From Phenylobacterium sp. SCN 70-31 (lineage in GTDB: Bacteria; Pseudomonadota; Alphaproteobacteria; Caulobacterales; Caulobacteraceae), in NCBI RefSeq assembly GCF_001724605.1, contig NZ_MEEX01000042.1, positions 1 to 44,269 on the forward strand: 44,269 nucleotides of DNA. The letters are read 5' to 3'. Below, piece by piece: positions 33,609-41,460 of this stretch. Positions within the stretch are counted from its first letter, which is position 1; the number at the start of each line of letters is the position of its first letter. The notes under the pieces are model-generated. The model did no database searches, had not been told where the DNA came from, and saw only the letters and a list, made by a program, of their open reading frames with translations. A program made the position numbers and the translations under genes.

Positions 33609-34268
33609 TCAGGGGCGCGCCTGCGCCGCCGCGACGTTGGCGACGATCCCGGCCTCATTGCCCGGTTGGCCCGCCGGAACCAGTTCGTAGAAGCCGGCCA
33701 ACCGCAGGCGCACCACGACGGGCCGTTCGCCCGCGTTCGAGAACTGCCAGCCCTGGATACCGTCGAAGGGCGCCGTGATCGCGCCCTGCTGGCGGAGGCC
33801 GAAGCCCCGGCGGAACGACGACACCTTCATGCCTTCGCCGGGCTTCGGCGTGGTGTGGCCGTGCTGGTCGAAGGTGAAGTCGCGCGGGTCCACGTCGCCC
33901 ACCACCTCCCAGGCGTAGGTCAGGGTGGCGTCCTTCCGCATGCGCACCTTGTATTCCAGGCTGGAACGGTCGGCGCCCGCCATGAACTCGCCGAGCGGGA
34001 TCTCGACCACGTCGGTGCGGAAGGCGGTGTCGTACTCGCGCGCACGAGGCGCCGAGCCCGAGGTCGCGCCCACTTCCTGTTGCTCGGGCGCCCACAGGCG
34101 CGACAGGCCGCTCAGCCGGCCGAGGCCCAGGGGATCGCGGTTGAACTCGGCCGGCAGGATCGCGCCCAGCACGATCAGCGCGCCCAGCGCCGCTGCGCCG
34201 AGCGTGGAGGCGATCAGGGCGCCGCGCCCCATCGGCCGGCCCGGTGGCGCGTTCGGCGTTTCGGTCAT
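33609..34268 (-). CDS. Transmembrane anchor protein next to HupE/UreJ-like gene
   Basis: A 219-residue protein with one membrane helix (about 16-38, ALIASTLGAAALGALIVLGA) and a large periplasmic part. The latter holds VEIPLGEFMAGADRSSLEYK, a cupredoxin- or beta-sandwich-like pattern (LTYAWEVVGDVDPRDFTFDQHGHT, first 20 shown by its ends LTYAW and DFTFDQHGHT) and GWQFSNAGERPVVVRLRLAG. Two histidines in QHGHT could bind metal. Such proteins are habitually encoded next to HupE/UreJ-type membrane proteins. Its ATG overlaps the TGA of that gene (ATGA), so both are translated together. Metal-related function is inferred. Confidence 0.72.
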   Translation of the reverse strand: MTETPNAPPGRPMGRGALIASTLGAAALGALIVLGAILPAEFNRDPLGLGRLSGLSRLWAPEQQEVGATSGSAPRAREYDTAFRTDVVEIPLGEFMAGADRSSLEYKVRMRKDATLTYAWEVVGDVDPRDFTFDQHGHTTPKPGEGMKVSSFRRGFGLRQQGAITAPFDGIQGWQFSNAGERPVVVRLRLAGFYELVPAGQPGNEAGIVANVAAAQARP

Positions 34269-34972
34269 GCCGGATCTCCGATGAGGAGGTAGCCCGCGAA
34301 CTGCTGGCCGGCCAGGACGAAGCCCGCCAGCATCAACAGGATGTTGGCCGCTGTCGCCGTTCGACCGAACAGCGGCGTGCGCCGCCAAAGCGTCATGGCC
34401 GCGAGGATCAGCGACAGAGCCAGCACCTGCCCCAGTTCGACGCCCACGTTGAAGGCCGCGAGGTTGATCAGCAGGCCGTCGGGATTCAGCGACATCGCCT
34501 GCAGCTTGGTGGCCAGGCCCAGGCCGTGGATGAGACCGAAGCCCAGGACGGCCGCGCGGGTGTCGGGCTGGACGCCGAACAGTGTGCGGAAGCCGCCCAG
34601 GTTGTCGAACGCCTTGTAGACGACCGAAAGCCCGATCACCGCGTCGACCAGGAACGCGTTGGCGTGAAGGTCGAAGAACACGCCGGCCAGCAGGGTGATG
34701 GAGTGGCCCAGCGAGAAGAGGCTGACATAGAGGACGATCTGGCGCAGCCGGTAGAGGAAGAAGATCACGCCCACCAGGAACAGCAGATGGTCGTAGCCGG
34801 TGACCATGTGCTTGGCGCCGAGATAGGCGAAGGGGATCGGATCGCCGCCGCGCGCGGCGGCGACGAACGCGGCGTCGGTTCCGCCAATGTCGTGGGCGGC
34901 GGCGAAGCCGGCCCCTGCGAAGGCGGTCGTGCAGGCGATGAGGCCAAGAACCAGGAGGCGAGCGTTCCCCAC
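34265..34972 (-). CDS. HupE/UreJ-family membrane protein
   Basis: A 235-residue protein with a signal-like N-terminus and about six helices. The family's metal-related motif GYDHLLFLVGVIFFLY (HxxxFL with preceding Asp, about 58-73) and SLGHSITLL, GFGLIHGLGLA histidines are present. HupE/UreJ proteins transport or store nickel or cobalt; in HupE_2-type members the metal is not established. No nickel-enzyme gene is visible in the window. The start is a GTG at 34970-34972 (GTGGGGAACGCT), chosen because no ATG is in frame. Coupled to the downstream anchor gene by ATGA overlap. Confidence 0.82.
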   Translation of the reverse strand: MGNARLLVLGLIACTTAFAGAGFAAAHDIGGTDAAFVAAARGGDPIPFAYLGAKHMVTGYDHLLFLVGVIFFLYRLRQIVLYVSLFSLGHSITLLAGVFFDLHANAFLVDAVIGLSVVYKAFDNLGGFRTLFGVQPDTRAAVLGFGLIHGLGLATKLQAMSLNPDGLLINLAAFNVGVELGQVLALSLILAAMTLWRRTPLFGRTATAANILLMLAGFVLAGQQFAGYLLIGDPA

Positions 34973-35004
34973 GCCCCAGGCATATCCGCGATTCGCGGCG
35001 CCGA

Positions 35005-35031
35005 CTAAGGTCGGGCCTGCTAAGGTCGGGC
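35005..35031. repeat. 15-bp tandem duplication across the stop of the alpha/beta hydrolase gene
   Basis: CTAAGGTCGGGC occurs at 35005-35016 and 35020-35031. On the minus strand each unit reads Q-A-R-P-stop in the same frame, so the gene has a true stop at 35020-35022 and a second in-frame stop 15 bp later. One base differs between the units (CAA/CAG). Confidence 0.85.
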
Positions 35032-35826
35032 TTGGCGTTCCAGCGCCGCGACGGCCTCTCCGACCCGGTGGGGCCAGCAGCAATCGTGGGCTTCGTCCGC
35101 GACCTGGGCCTCGACGCCCAGGCGGCGCGCGGTCTCCAGGCCCTCGCCAGGCCTCACGGTTCGGTCGCGGGCGCCCAGCAGGTGGACCTGTGGAACCGGG
35201 CTCCGCGCCGAACCGAGGCCGCGCACGGCTTCGGCCTGGGGCAAGGGGGAGAGGCCGCGCGCGGTCGTCCAGTGATCGATGTCGAGTGGGGCGGCGAAGG
35301 TCACGAGGCCGGCCACGTCGTCGCGCGCCGCCGTCAGGGCCGCCGCCATCGTCCCGCCGCCCGACCATCCCACCAGCCGCACCTGCCGGGCGCCGGTCGC
35401 GGCCTTCAGCGCATCGACGCCGGCGTCGAGGGCTGCGAACGCCGCCGGTCCGAACCGGTCGCGTGACCAGGTCTCGGGGCGGCAGGCGGGATCGCGGGCG
35501 CGGGTGAACTGGCAGGGTCGCGCCAGCCAGGCCACCGGACCCGTGGGCCAGGCCTTGGCGATGGCGAGGCCCACGGGCCGGCGCGGCGTCGGGTCGGCGC
35601 TGGGCCGGCCGGCGGGATCGTGGGCGGGCCCGTCGCCCTCGATCACCACCGTCAGCACCGAGCCCGGCCGCTGGGCCGAGGGCGTGGCGGCGGCCAGCAG
35701 ATGCCCGCCCGCGGTCACGTCGCGGACGGTCCAGCCCTCCGGAGCCGGCGGTGCGGTCGCGCAGCCGGCCAGCAGCAACAGCGGAGCGAGGGCGGCCGCC
35801 AGGGCCGCGCCTCGCGGGCGGCGCAT
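35020..35826 (-). CDS. Lipoprotein alpha/beta hydrolase (VirJ-like)
   Basis: A 268-residue predicted lipoprotein. The N-terminus MRRPRGAALAAALAPLLLLAGC gives a lipobox (LAGC, Cys22). The mature part has the alpha/beta-hydrolase nucleophile elbow RLVGWSGGGTMAAAL (G-W-S-G-G, about 160-170), a possible acid in FAAPLDIDHW, and the catalytic His near the C-terminus in DEAHDCCWPHRV. VirJ-like lipoproteins of this kind are known, but an enzyme activity is not fixed. Its ATG overlaps by one base the TGA of the autotransporter gene (TGATG), so the two are translationally coupled. Confidence 0.8.
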   Translation of the reverse strand: MRRPRGAALAAALAPLLLLAGCATAPPAPEGWTVRDVTAGGHLLAAATPSAQRPGSVLTVVIEGDGPAHDPAGRPSADPTPRRPVGLAIAKAWPTGPVAWLARPCQFTRARDPACRPETWSRDRFGPAAFAALDAGVDALKAATGARQVRLVGWSGGGTMAAALTAARDDVAGLVTFAAPLDIDHWTTARGLSPLPQAEAVRGLGSARSPVPQVHLLGARDRTVRPGEGLETARRLGVEAQVADEAHDCCWPHRVGEAVAALERQARP

Positions 35827-37310
35827 CAGAAGCGGCCGCCCAGGGTGGCCCCGAACATGGTCTCGCGTTCGCCCTTGCGGCTCACCGTGGTGCTGCCGCC
35901 GACCGACAGGTAGCTGCCGGGCGTCAGGTTGAACGAGATGCCGGCGCCGAGGCGGCCGTAGTCGTTGTCGGTGCCGATCTCGTCCTTGAGATAGTGGTCC
36001 CAGGCGGCGCTGACGTAGGGCGAGAACCCTTCGAAGTGCCGGAACAGGGTGGCGCCGACCCGCAGGATCGACATGCTGTTGTCCACGGCGCCGATCGCGC
36101 GGCCGGCGTTGTCCACATAGGCGTCGGTGTCGGACTTCGACAGGAACAGCGAGGCCGCCGGCTGGAGCGACCATTCGGGGGCCAGGGCCACCGAACCTTC
36201 CACCGTCAGGCTGCCGAACCACTGGTCGCGCTCGGTGTCGCCCCGCGACGACAGGATGCCGAAGGTGCGGGCGTTGAAGACGTCCTGCTTGTTGTAGCCG
36301 ACCATCCCGGTCACCGCGACGTTCGGCAGCACGAGCACCGAGCCGTACACGCCGCCGGTCCAGCCGTCGGACTCGTGCTCGACGAAGGGGCCGTCCAGGT
36401 CGGTGTCGCCATAGGCGGCGAAGACGCCCAGCATCGAACTGGAGAAACGGTAGTCGGCGCCGACGGCGACGCTGCGCGACCAGCCCTTCTGCTCGCGACC
36501 GGGACGCTTGTCCTTCAGGCGCACGCCCGTGGCGTTGACCCACAGGCCCAGCGGCGCTTCGGCCTCGCCCGCCGACATCCCGCGATAGCCATCCAGCGAC
36601 GCACGGCCGCCCCCTCGGGCGCCGGCCGACAGCACCAGGGCGCGGGCCGCCACGAAGGCCTGGCCGTAGCTGGACGACAGGGCGTCGCCCAGCAGCGAGT
36701 TGAGGAACTGGTCGGTCTGCACCGCGGTCAGCAGCAGCAGGTTGCCCGTGGCGATGGTGATCACCGTGCCGTCGGGCGCCACCATGGTGGGCTCGGGCGT
36801 GGGCGGCGGCGTGGTGGGCGGAGTCGTCGGCGGCGTGGTCGGCGGCTCCGTGGGCGGCGTAACAGGGGGGGTGACAGGCGGCGTCACCGGCGGCGTGGTG
36901 GGCGGCGTCGTGCTGCTGCCCCCGAGCGCGTCGGCGCAGGCGCCGCTTCCCGTGACGGCGCCCGTGGTCGAGTTCACGGTGCAGGTGAAGGGCGAGGTGG
37001 TCCCGCCCTGCGTCACGTCGCCGGTATAGGTCTGGGTGGTTCCCGACGAGGTGATGTTGGTGAAGTTCACCGTGACGGGGTTGCTGGCGTACTCGCCGCC
37101 GCTGATGACGATCCGCAGCGAGGTCGGGCCCAGGACGGTGGTTTCGATCCGGGTGCCATCGGGACGCGTGATGACGGTGGTGCCCAGGCCGCCCGGGACC
37201 GTGACAGGCGGTGTCACCGGCGGCGTGGTGGGCGGCGTCGTCTGGGCCAGGGCTTCCCCCGCCAGGGCGGCGGCGGACAGGCCCGCAGTCAGGCCGATGA
37301 TGCGCTTCAA
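35826..37310 (-). CDS. Autotransporter-like beta-barrel protein with Pro/Thr-rich linkers
   Basis: A 494-residue outer-membrane protein. TTG start at 37308-37310, with GGGGAG 7 nt upstream, gives MKRIIGLTAGLSAAALAGEA as signal (cleaved near ALAQ). Next come a Pro/Thr repeat (TTPPTTPPVTPPVT), a small beta-rich domain with two cysteines, a second longer Pro/Thr linker (about 155-190), a helical stretch, and from about residue 245 a barrel of alternating strands (APLGLWVNATG, WSRSVAVGADYRFSSSMLGV, YVSAAWDHYLKDE) ending in GATLGGRF with terminal Phe, the outer-membrane insertion signal. The passenger is short; adhesion or surface display is inferred. An ATG at 37370 is an alternative start. Confidence 0.8.
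   Translation of the reverse strand: MKRIIGLTAGLSAAALAGEALAQTTPPTTPPVTPPVTVPGGLGTTVITRPDGTRIETTVLGPTSLRIVISGGEYASNPVTVNFTNITSSGTTQTYTGDVTQGGTTSPFTCTVNSTTGAVTGSGACADALGGSSTTPPTTPPVTPPVTPPVTPPTEPPTTPPTTPPTTPPPTPEPTMVAPDGTVITIATGNLLLLTAVQTDQFLNSLLGDALSSSYGQAFVAARALVLSAGARGGGRASLDGYRGMSAGEAEAPLGLWVNATGVRLKDKRPGREQKGWSRSVAVGADYRFSSSMLGVFAAYGDTDLDGPFVEHESDGWTGGVYGSVLVLPNVAVTGMVGYNKQDVFNARTFGILSSRGDTERDQWFGSLTVEGSVALAPEWSLQPAASLFLSKSDTDAYVDNAGRAIGAVDNSMSILRVGATLFRHFEGFSPYVSAAWDHYLKDEIGTDNDYGRLGAGISFNLTPGSYLSVGGSTTVSRKGERETMFGATLGGRF
36871..37241. repeat. 41-nt direct repeat encoding Pro/Thr linkers (36871-36911 and 37201-37241)
   Basis: The two 41-nt segments differ at a single base and are 330 bp apart in the same frame of the autotransporter gene. 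On the minus strand they encode TTPPTTPPVTPPVT. Around 36795-36910 there are further diverged units (TPP-x). Such repeats can expand or contract by slippage, which would change linker length or, by unequal exchange, remove the domain between them. Confidence 0.8.
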
Positions 37311-37497
37311 GACAGAACTCCCCTCGATACTTGAGGGGGCGTGGCTAGCTGCGCCGTGGTGCGGATTCATCCCCCGATCGGGGGTGTGACATTCATCCCA
37401 AAGACCGTTGTTCGATTTTGGTGGCGACGTTCCGGGCGCTCGGACGGCCCGTATATGTCCGGCTCGGGCTCGGGCGGTTCCCGGCGGCTATCCGCGT

Positions 37498-38022
37498 TCA
37501 GTCGACGCTTTGCGGCTCGCCTGCGCGCCAGATCCTGTAGCGGACTTCGACGTCGGCGGGTGTGTACACGACCACCGGCAGCCGGCTGTTGTAGCGGATC
37601 AGAGTCTCGTCCGAGCTGCGTACGAACGCATCATGCTCCGAGCCCGGCGGGCAGCCTTTCAGAGTCGAGGCGGCCTGACCGAGATCCTTCAGGACATAGT
37701 AAGTGTAGCCCCAACCCTGGACAGTGCGCTCGGCGACCCGACCGCCGAAGAAGCGGATGTTGCAGTCGACCCGCATCGTCTTGCCGACGATGATCTCGAC
37801 CTTCATGTCGGCCTCGGCGTCGGCCAGGGCGGGGAGCTGGATGACCGTTCGCTTCTGTCCCTTCGCCGCCGCAGGGTAGGGCCGTAGATCGGCCGAAGCC
37901 GAACTGCCGGCGGCCGGCTTCGGCGCCGGCTTCGGGGCCGGATTTGCGCACACCGGAACGGCGATGAAGGCGGCCAGGGCGAAGCCCGACGCGCCGACCG
38001 TGAGAGCGGAGCTTGTCTTCAT
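37498..38022 (-). CDS. eco: Ecotin, periplasmic serine protease inhibitor
   Basis: Dimeric inhibitor of trypsin-fold serine proteases. 174 residues with a signal peptide (to about residue 26, VCA-NPAP) and a Pro/Lys-rich linker. The ecotin core is clear: LRPYPAAAKGQKRTVIQLP, VDCNIRFFGG, VQGWGYTYYVL, RYNSRLPVVVYTP and DVEVRYRIWRA. The disulfide cysteines (VDC and GCP) are conserved. The reactive-site loop reads ASTLKGCP where E. coli has VSTMMACP, so the P1 residue is Leu rather than Met. The Pro-rich linker is not in the E. coli protein. It is a single gene; its target could be host, predator or own proteases. Confidence 0.93.
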   Translation of the reverse strand: MKTSSALTVGASGFALAAFIAVPVCANPAPKPAPKPAAGSSASADLRPYPAAAKGQKRTVIQLPALADAEADMKVEIIVGKTMRVDCNIRFFGGRVAERTVQGWGYTYYVLKDLGQAASTLKGCPPGSEHDAFVRSSDETLIRYNSRLPVVVYTPADVEVRYRIWRAGEPQSVD

Positions 38023-38292
38023 GCCGACCAGAATTCTTCGGCGCGACCTTGGTTGCAAGACCGCAAGGGCCGGTTCGGCCCAATGTCCTTCAAAGGCTTC
38101 CGCGCCGGAGACGGCTGAAATCCGCCGATGGCGGATAGTCCTGTGAAGGCGACTGCGGATCGGACGGCAGCCGCGGTCGATGGCGCGATGAATGGACGCC
38201 CGGCACCAACTTCCAAGCTCAACGGCTGACGGGGACATTCCGTCACCGGACAGAGCACCAAGTCCTCCGGCGCGCGGCGTCAGGCGCAGCTC
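38023..38292. other. Gap between ecotin and the deacetylase gene, with two small hairpins
   Basis: No gene seen in 270 bp. A perfect hairpin TCCGCC-gat-GGCGGA lies at 38121-38135, and TGACGG-ggacatt-CCGTCA at 38227-38245. The second, with its GGGGACATTCC core, resembles the short palindromes of REP-type elements moved by Y1 transposases, but only one copy is in the window. This gap is also the border where base composition changes. Confidence 0.45.
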
Positions 38293-39120
38293 TCAATGGT
38301 AGCGCTGCTGCCAACGCCATCCAGGTGACAACGCCTGTAACTCTCCATTGAGCACCGCCTTGACGCGAACGGCCGCCGGCATCCAGGCGAAAGCTCCCCG
38401 GCTTTTCAGAGCAAAGGTCCGAAGATCGTCTGTTGGATCGACGGCCGTGCGACCTCGCAAAGGCCCCTTGCCGCCCTGGCGCAGCATCTGCGGTCGGTCG
38501 GAAAATACGAATCGGTATCCCACCCGGACTGCGAGCTCGACAACGCGCTTGTCGTAGTCGCCGTAGGGAAGGGACAGGAGATCGACGGGCCGACCAAGGG
38601 CGCCTTCCAGCGTTGCGCGGGATCGCGCCAGTTGGTCCTCGATAGCCTCATCGGTTAAGCGGCTCAGGTGCAGGTGATCGACAGAATGAGATCCGAGCGT
38701 CACCAAGTTTGGGGGCAAAGCGGCTAACTCGGCGAGGCTCATGACCACCTCCCCACCATCCCATTTGTCGTGCCGGCTCCACGCTGGTTCACGTCCGGTC
38801 CAACCTGTAGGCACGAAGACAGTCACCGGGATGTTGTGTTCGATCAGAACAGGCAATGCGTGATCGCGCACTGATCGAAACGCGTCGTCGAAGGTTACGG
38901 CAACATTGGGCCTCAAGGTGTCCAGTGGTCCCTCATAGGCCGCTGAGACGATGCTCGACGTCCGCTTCAGGTAGGCGATCTGCGCCTCAAACGCTCGACC
39001 ATGTTCGGCTGTGACGGCATGGAAGTAGAGCACCGTCAGGGCGGGCGACCGCGGCAAAAGCCGCGCACCTGAGTCCCAGGCGGCTGCGACCGCTGTCTTG
39101 AAGCCACCGTCGGACGCCAT
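38293..39120 (-). CDS. Polysaccharide deacetylase (NodB-like, CE4)
   Basis: A 275-residue protein of carbohydrate esterase family 4. Metal site motif 1 is VAVTFDDAFRS (two Asp), motif 2 is GSHSVDHLHLS (two His), and motif 3 is LSLPYGDYDKRV. These are the residues of metal-dependent sugar N- or O-deacetylases. No signal peptide, so probably cytoplasmic and acting on a precursor sugar. ATG at 39118-39120 follows GAGAGGCGAGA; a GTG six codons earlier is an alternative. It is the left end of the polysaccharide cluster, divergent from the glycosyltransferase gene 95 bp away. Confidence 0.88.
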   Translation of the reverse strand: MASDGGFKTAVAAAWDSGARLLPRSPALTVLYFHAVTAEHGRAFEAQIAYLKRTSSIVSAAYEGPLDTLRPNVAVTFDDAFRSVRDHALPVLIEHNIPVTVFVPTGWTGREPAWSRHDKWDGGEVVMSLAELAALPPNLVTLGSHSVDHLHLSRLTDEAIEDQLARSRATLEGALGRPVDLLSLPYGDYDKRVVELAVRVGYRFVFSDRPQMLRQGGKGPLRGRTAVDPTDDLRTFALKSRGAFAWMPAAVRVKAVLNGELQALSPGWRWQQRYH

Positions 39121-39215
39121 TCTCGCCTCTCTAGGCACGGACCAGCTCTACTTTACACCCGATTTTTTCCATGGGACGAGGCGCGAAGCCAACCCTCTCC
39201 TCTATTGGGGTTTTG

Positions 39216-40448
39216 ATGTTTCGCAGTTCCCCGAGGCGTCAACGCCGGCTTCGCCGCTGCGTCATCGTGGTCGAGAACCTTCCGGTTCCTCTGGACCGCC
39301 ATGTCTGGCAGCAGGCAATCGCTCTTCGGGACGCCGGATGGCGAGTTTCTGTCATTTGTCCAAAGGGGAAGGGCGCCCGCGCCGGCCGTGAAATACTTGA
39401 GGGGATCGATGTATATCGCCATCCTCTGCCGCTTGAAGGCTCGGGCCTGACCGGCTACGCGCTGGAATACTCGGCCGCGCTGGCCTGCGAGTTTTGGCTG
39501 CTCATCCGGATCTTCCTCAAGCAGGGATTCGATGTCATCCACGCCTGCAACCCGCCCGACCTGATTTTCCTCGCCGCGGCGCCGTTCAAGCTGCTTGGCG
39601 TGCGCTTCATCTTCGACCATCACGACTTGGCGCCCGAGCTGTACGAATCCAGGTTCGGAAATAGGCCTCTCCACAAGATACTTCTCTGGCTCGAAGCGCT
39701 CTCGTTCCGGATGGCGGACCACGTGATATCGTCCAACGAGAGCTTTCGCGAGATCGCGTTGAAGCGCGGCGGAAAACGGCCGGAATGCGTCTCCGTCGTT
39801 CATACGATACCTGACACCAGCCGGCTGAAGCGCGTCGCTCCGGACCGCAGCGCGAGAGCGGGACGCGGCGTAGTCGTGGGCTATCTGGGCGTCATCGGGT
39901 TTCAGGACGGCCTCGACCATCTTGTTGACGCCGCTGTTTCGCTTCGTGACGACTATGGCCAAGAGGATTTCCAGGTCGTCGTCGTTGGAGACGGTCCTGC
40001 CCTTGCATCCACCCGCGATCAAGTGAGCAAGTTGGGGCTCGAAGCGCATTTCACCTTCACCGGCTATCTCTCCGGCGAGGCGCTGTGGGCGCATCTCAGC
40101 GATTTCGACATTGGAGTGATCCCCGACCCACGCACGCCCTTCAACGATCGTATCTCGATGAACAAGGTCTTCGAGTACAGCGCCCTTGGTATCCCGATCG
40201 CGAGTTACCCCCTCACCGAGACGGTGCGCCTACTGGGTGACGCCGCCGTCTATGCAGCGGAAGGGAGTCCGCGCGCACTCGCCACGGCCATTGGAAGCCT
40301 TATCGCCGATCCCGACTATCGGGGTGCAATGGCCCGCCAAGCCCTCGCAGTAGCGGAGGCCCGCTTCAATTGGGATCGAGAGCGCGCCGCGCTGCTTGCA
40401 GCCTACGACGGGCTCATGCCGCCGCCAGCCGATCCCGCCGATCTATGA
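39216..40448 (+). CDS. GT4-type glycosyltransferase
   Basis: A 410-residue GT-B-fold enzyme. N-terminal domain: VIVVENLPVPLDRHVWQQA, then GFDVIHACNPPDL and IFDHHDLAPELYESRF. C-terminal domain: VVGYLGVIGFQDGLDHLVDA, VVVVGDGPAL and the donor-binding NKVFEYSALGIPIASYPL with the Glu of the E-x7-E type motif nearby. This pattern resembles transferases that add sugars such as fucosamine or other N-acetylated sugars to O-antigen. ATG at 39216 is chosen over 39171, which has no ribosome site. It overlaps the convergent oxidoreductase gene by 35 bp at the 3' ends. Confidence 0.88.
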   Translation: MFRSSPRRQRRLRRCVIVVENLPVPLDRHVWQQAIALRDAGWRVSVICPKGKGARAGREILEGIDVYRHPLPLEGSGLTGYALEYSAALACEFWLLIRIFLKQGFDVIHACNPPDLIFLAAAPFKLLGVRFIFDHHDLAPELYESRFGNRPLHKILLWLEALSFRMADHVISSNESFREIALKRGGKRPECVSVVHTIPDTSRLKRVAPDRSARAGRGVVVGYLGVIGFQDGLDHLVDAAVSLRDDYGQEDFQVVVVGDGPALASTRDQVSKLGLEAHFTFTGYLSGEALWAHLSDFDIGVIPDPRTPFNDRISMNKVFEYSALGIPIASYPLTETVRLLGDAAVYAAEGSPRALATAIGSLIADPDYRGAMARQALAVAEARFNWDRERAALLAAYDGLMPPPADPADL

Positions 40449-41460
40449 AGCCCTCGGCGATGTCCGTCGTAGGCAGGCCCTCCACTCGACCCATTGAAGC
40501 GCGCTCCAGTCGCTTAAGAGTGGCGTTCGTAAGGGTCTCCAGCGTCACGTCGGTCCGCACGGCGTCCACCACCTCCGGCAGTGACTCCATCAGTCTCGTC
40601 TGGGTAAGGTCCGCGACTAGCGTGCAAGCATCGGCGATCGCGTCGTCGCTCATGGTCGAACGATGCTGCACGCAAAGGATCCGCTCCTGCGGATCAACGG
40701 CCGGCGTCACCAGTGGACTCAAGTCCCGTAGTCTCTTGAGTCGAGGGTGCCCCAGGACCTCCACATAGGAAAAGCGCCGCTGGCCGCCGCCACGAAGTCG
40801 CATCACCAAGTTGCGGCAGATGCCGCGTTCAATCGTCAGCGGCTGGTTGACGCCGCCGATGCTCACCGGCGCAAACGCGCGCGAAGCGACCAGGGCGCGA
40901 GACGTCCGCAACGCACCCGAATCTGTCTCTACCCGGACAGCGTCGGCTTCAATGTGCAGAGCCTCGACCTTGGCGCGCATTCGGATGGCGCCGCCGGCGG
41001 CGATCAGGCGCCGGCACAACGCGCCGACAAGGTCGGCCGCCCCGGCGGTCGGATAGCTGTAGGAAGTCCCAGAGATGGCGGAGCGCGCGGCTGATTGCCA
41101 GGCGCGCGCATACTTGTCGAACTCCCCGCGCGCTAGGGCTCTCATTCCGACGGCGACATGAAATCCGGAGCGAGTCCAACGCATGGGCAATCTGCAGCCC
41201 CCAACAAGGCTCTCGCACGGGTCGTACGCCAGCGGGACGTCAAACTCATTCCGTAGCGTGCGATAGAGACCCTGCCGATTCTCAAGGAGGTGGGCGCCGA
41301 ACTCCACGTTCCCGTAACCGAGTAAATCCCGAGCGCCCCAGGCCCCTCCCGGTACGTCGCCTTGGTCGAGCAGGGTGACGGCGTGGCCGCTCTCCGCAAG
41401 CCGAACCGCTCGCAAGAGCGTCAGGGGGCCTGTGCCTATTCCGACAACAGTTGGCGTCAC
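40414..41460 (-). CDS. FAD-dependent oxidoreductase or mutase-like protein
   Basis: A 348-residue flavoprotein with an N-terminal dinucleotide-binding fold: VVGIGTGPLTLLRAVRLAES, then VTLLDQGDVPGGAWGARD, the motif of amine-oxidase-like and UDP-galactopyranose-mutase-like proteins. EFGAHLLENRQGLY also resembles the latter. The C-terminal half gives no clear second motif. In a sugar operon, oxidation or isomerisation of an NDP-sugar is plausible but unproven. GTG start at 41458-41460 overlaps the aminotransferase stop (GTGA). Third gene of the operon. Confidence 0.68.
   Translation of the reverse strand: MTPTVVGIGTGPLTLLRAVRLAESGHAVTLLDQGDVPGGAWGARDLLGYGNVEFGAHLLENRQGLYRTLRNEFDVPLAYDPCESLVGGCRLPMRWTRSGFHVAVGMRALARGEFDKYARAWQSAARSAISGTSYSYPTAGAADLVGALCRRLIAAGGAIRMRAKVEALHIEADAVRVETDSGALRTSRALVASRAFAPVSIGGVNQPLTIERGICRNLVMRLRGGGQRRFSYVEVLGHPRLKRLRDLSPLVTPAVDPQERILCVQHRSTMSDDAIADACTLVADLTQTRLMESLPEVVDAVRTDVTLETLTNATLKRLERASMGRVEGLPTTDIAEGFIDRRDRLAAA

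Noticed and set aside
36790..36915. Regular repeats that might suggest a CRISPR array
   Set aside because: They are in frame and encode Pro/Thr linkers; there are no unique spacers of constant length.
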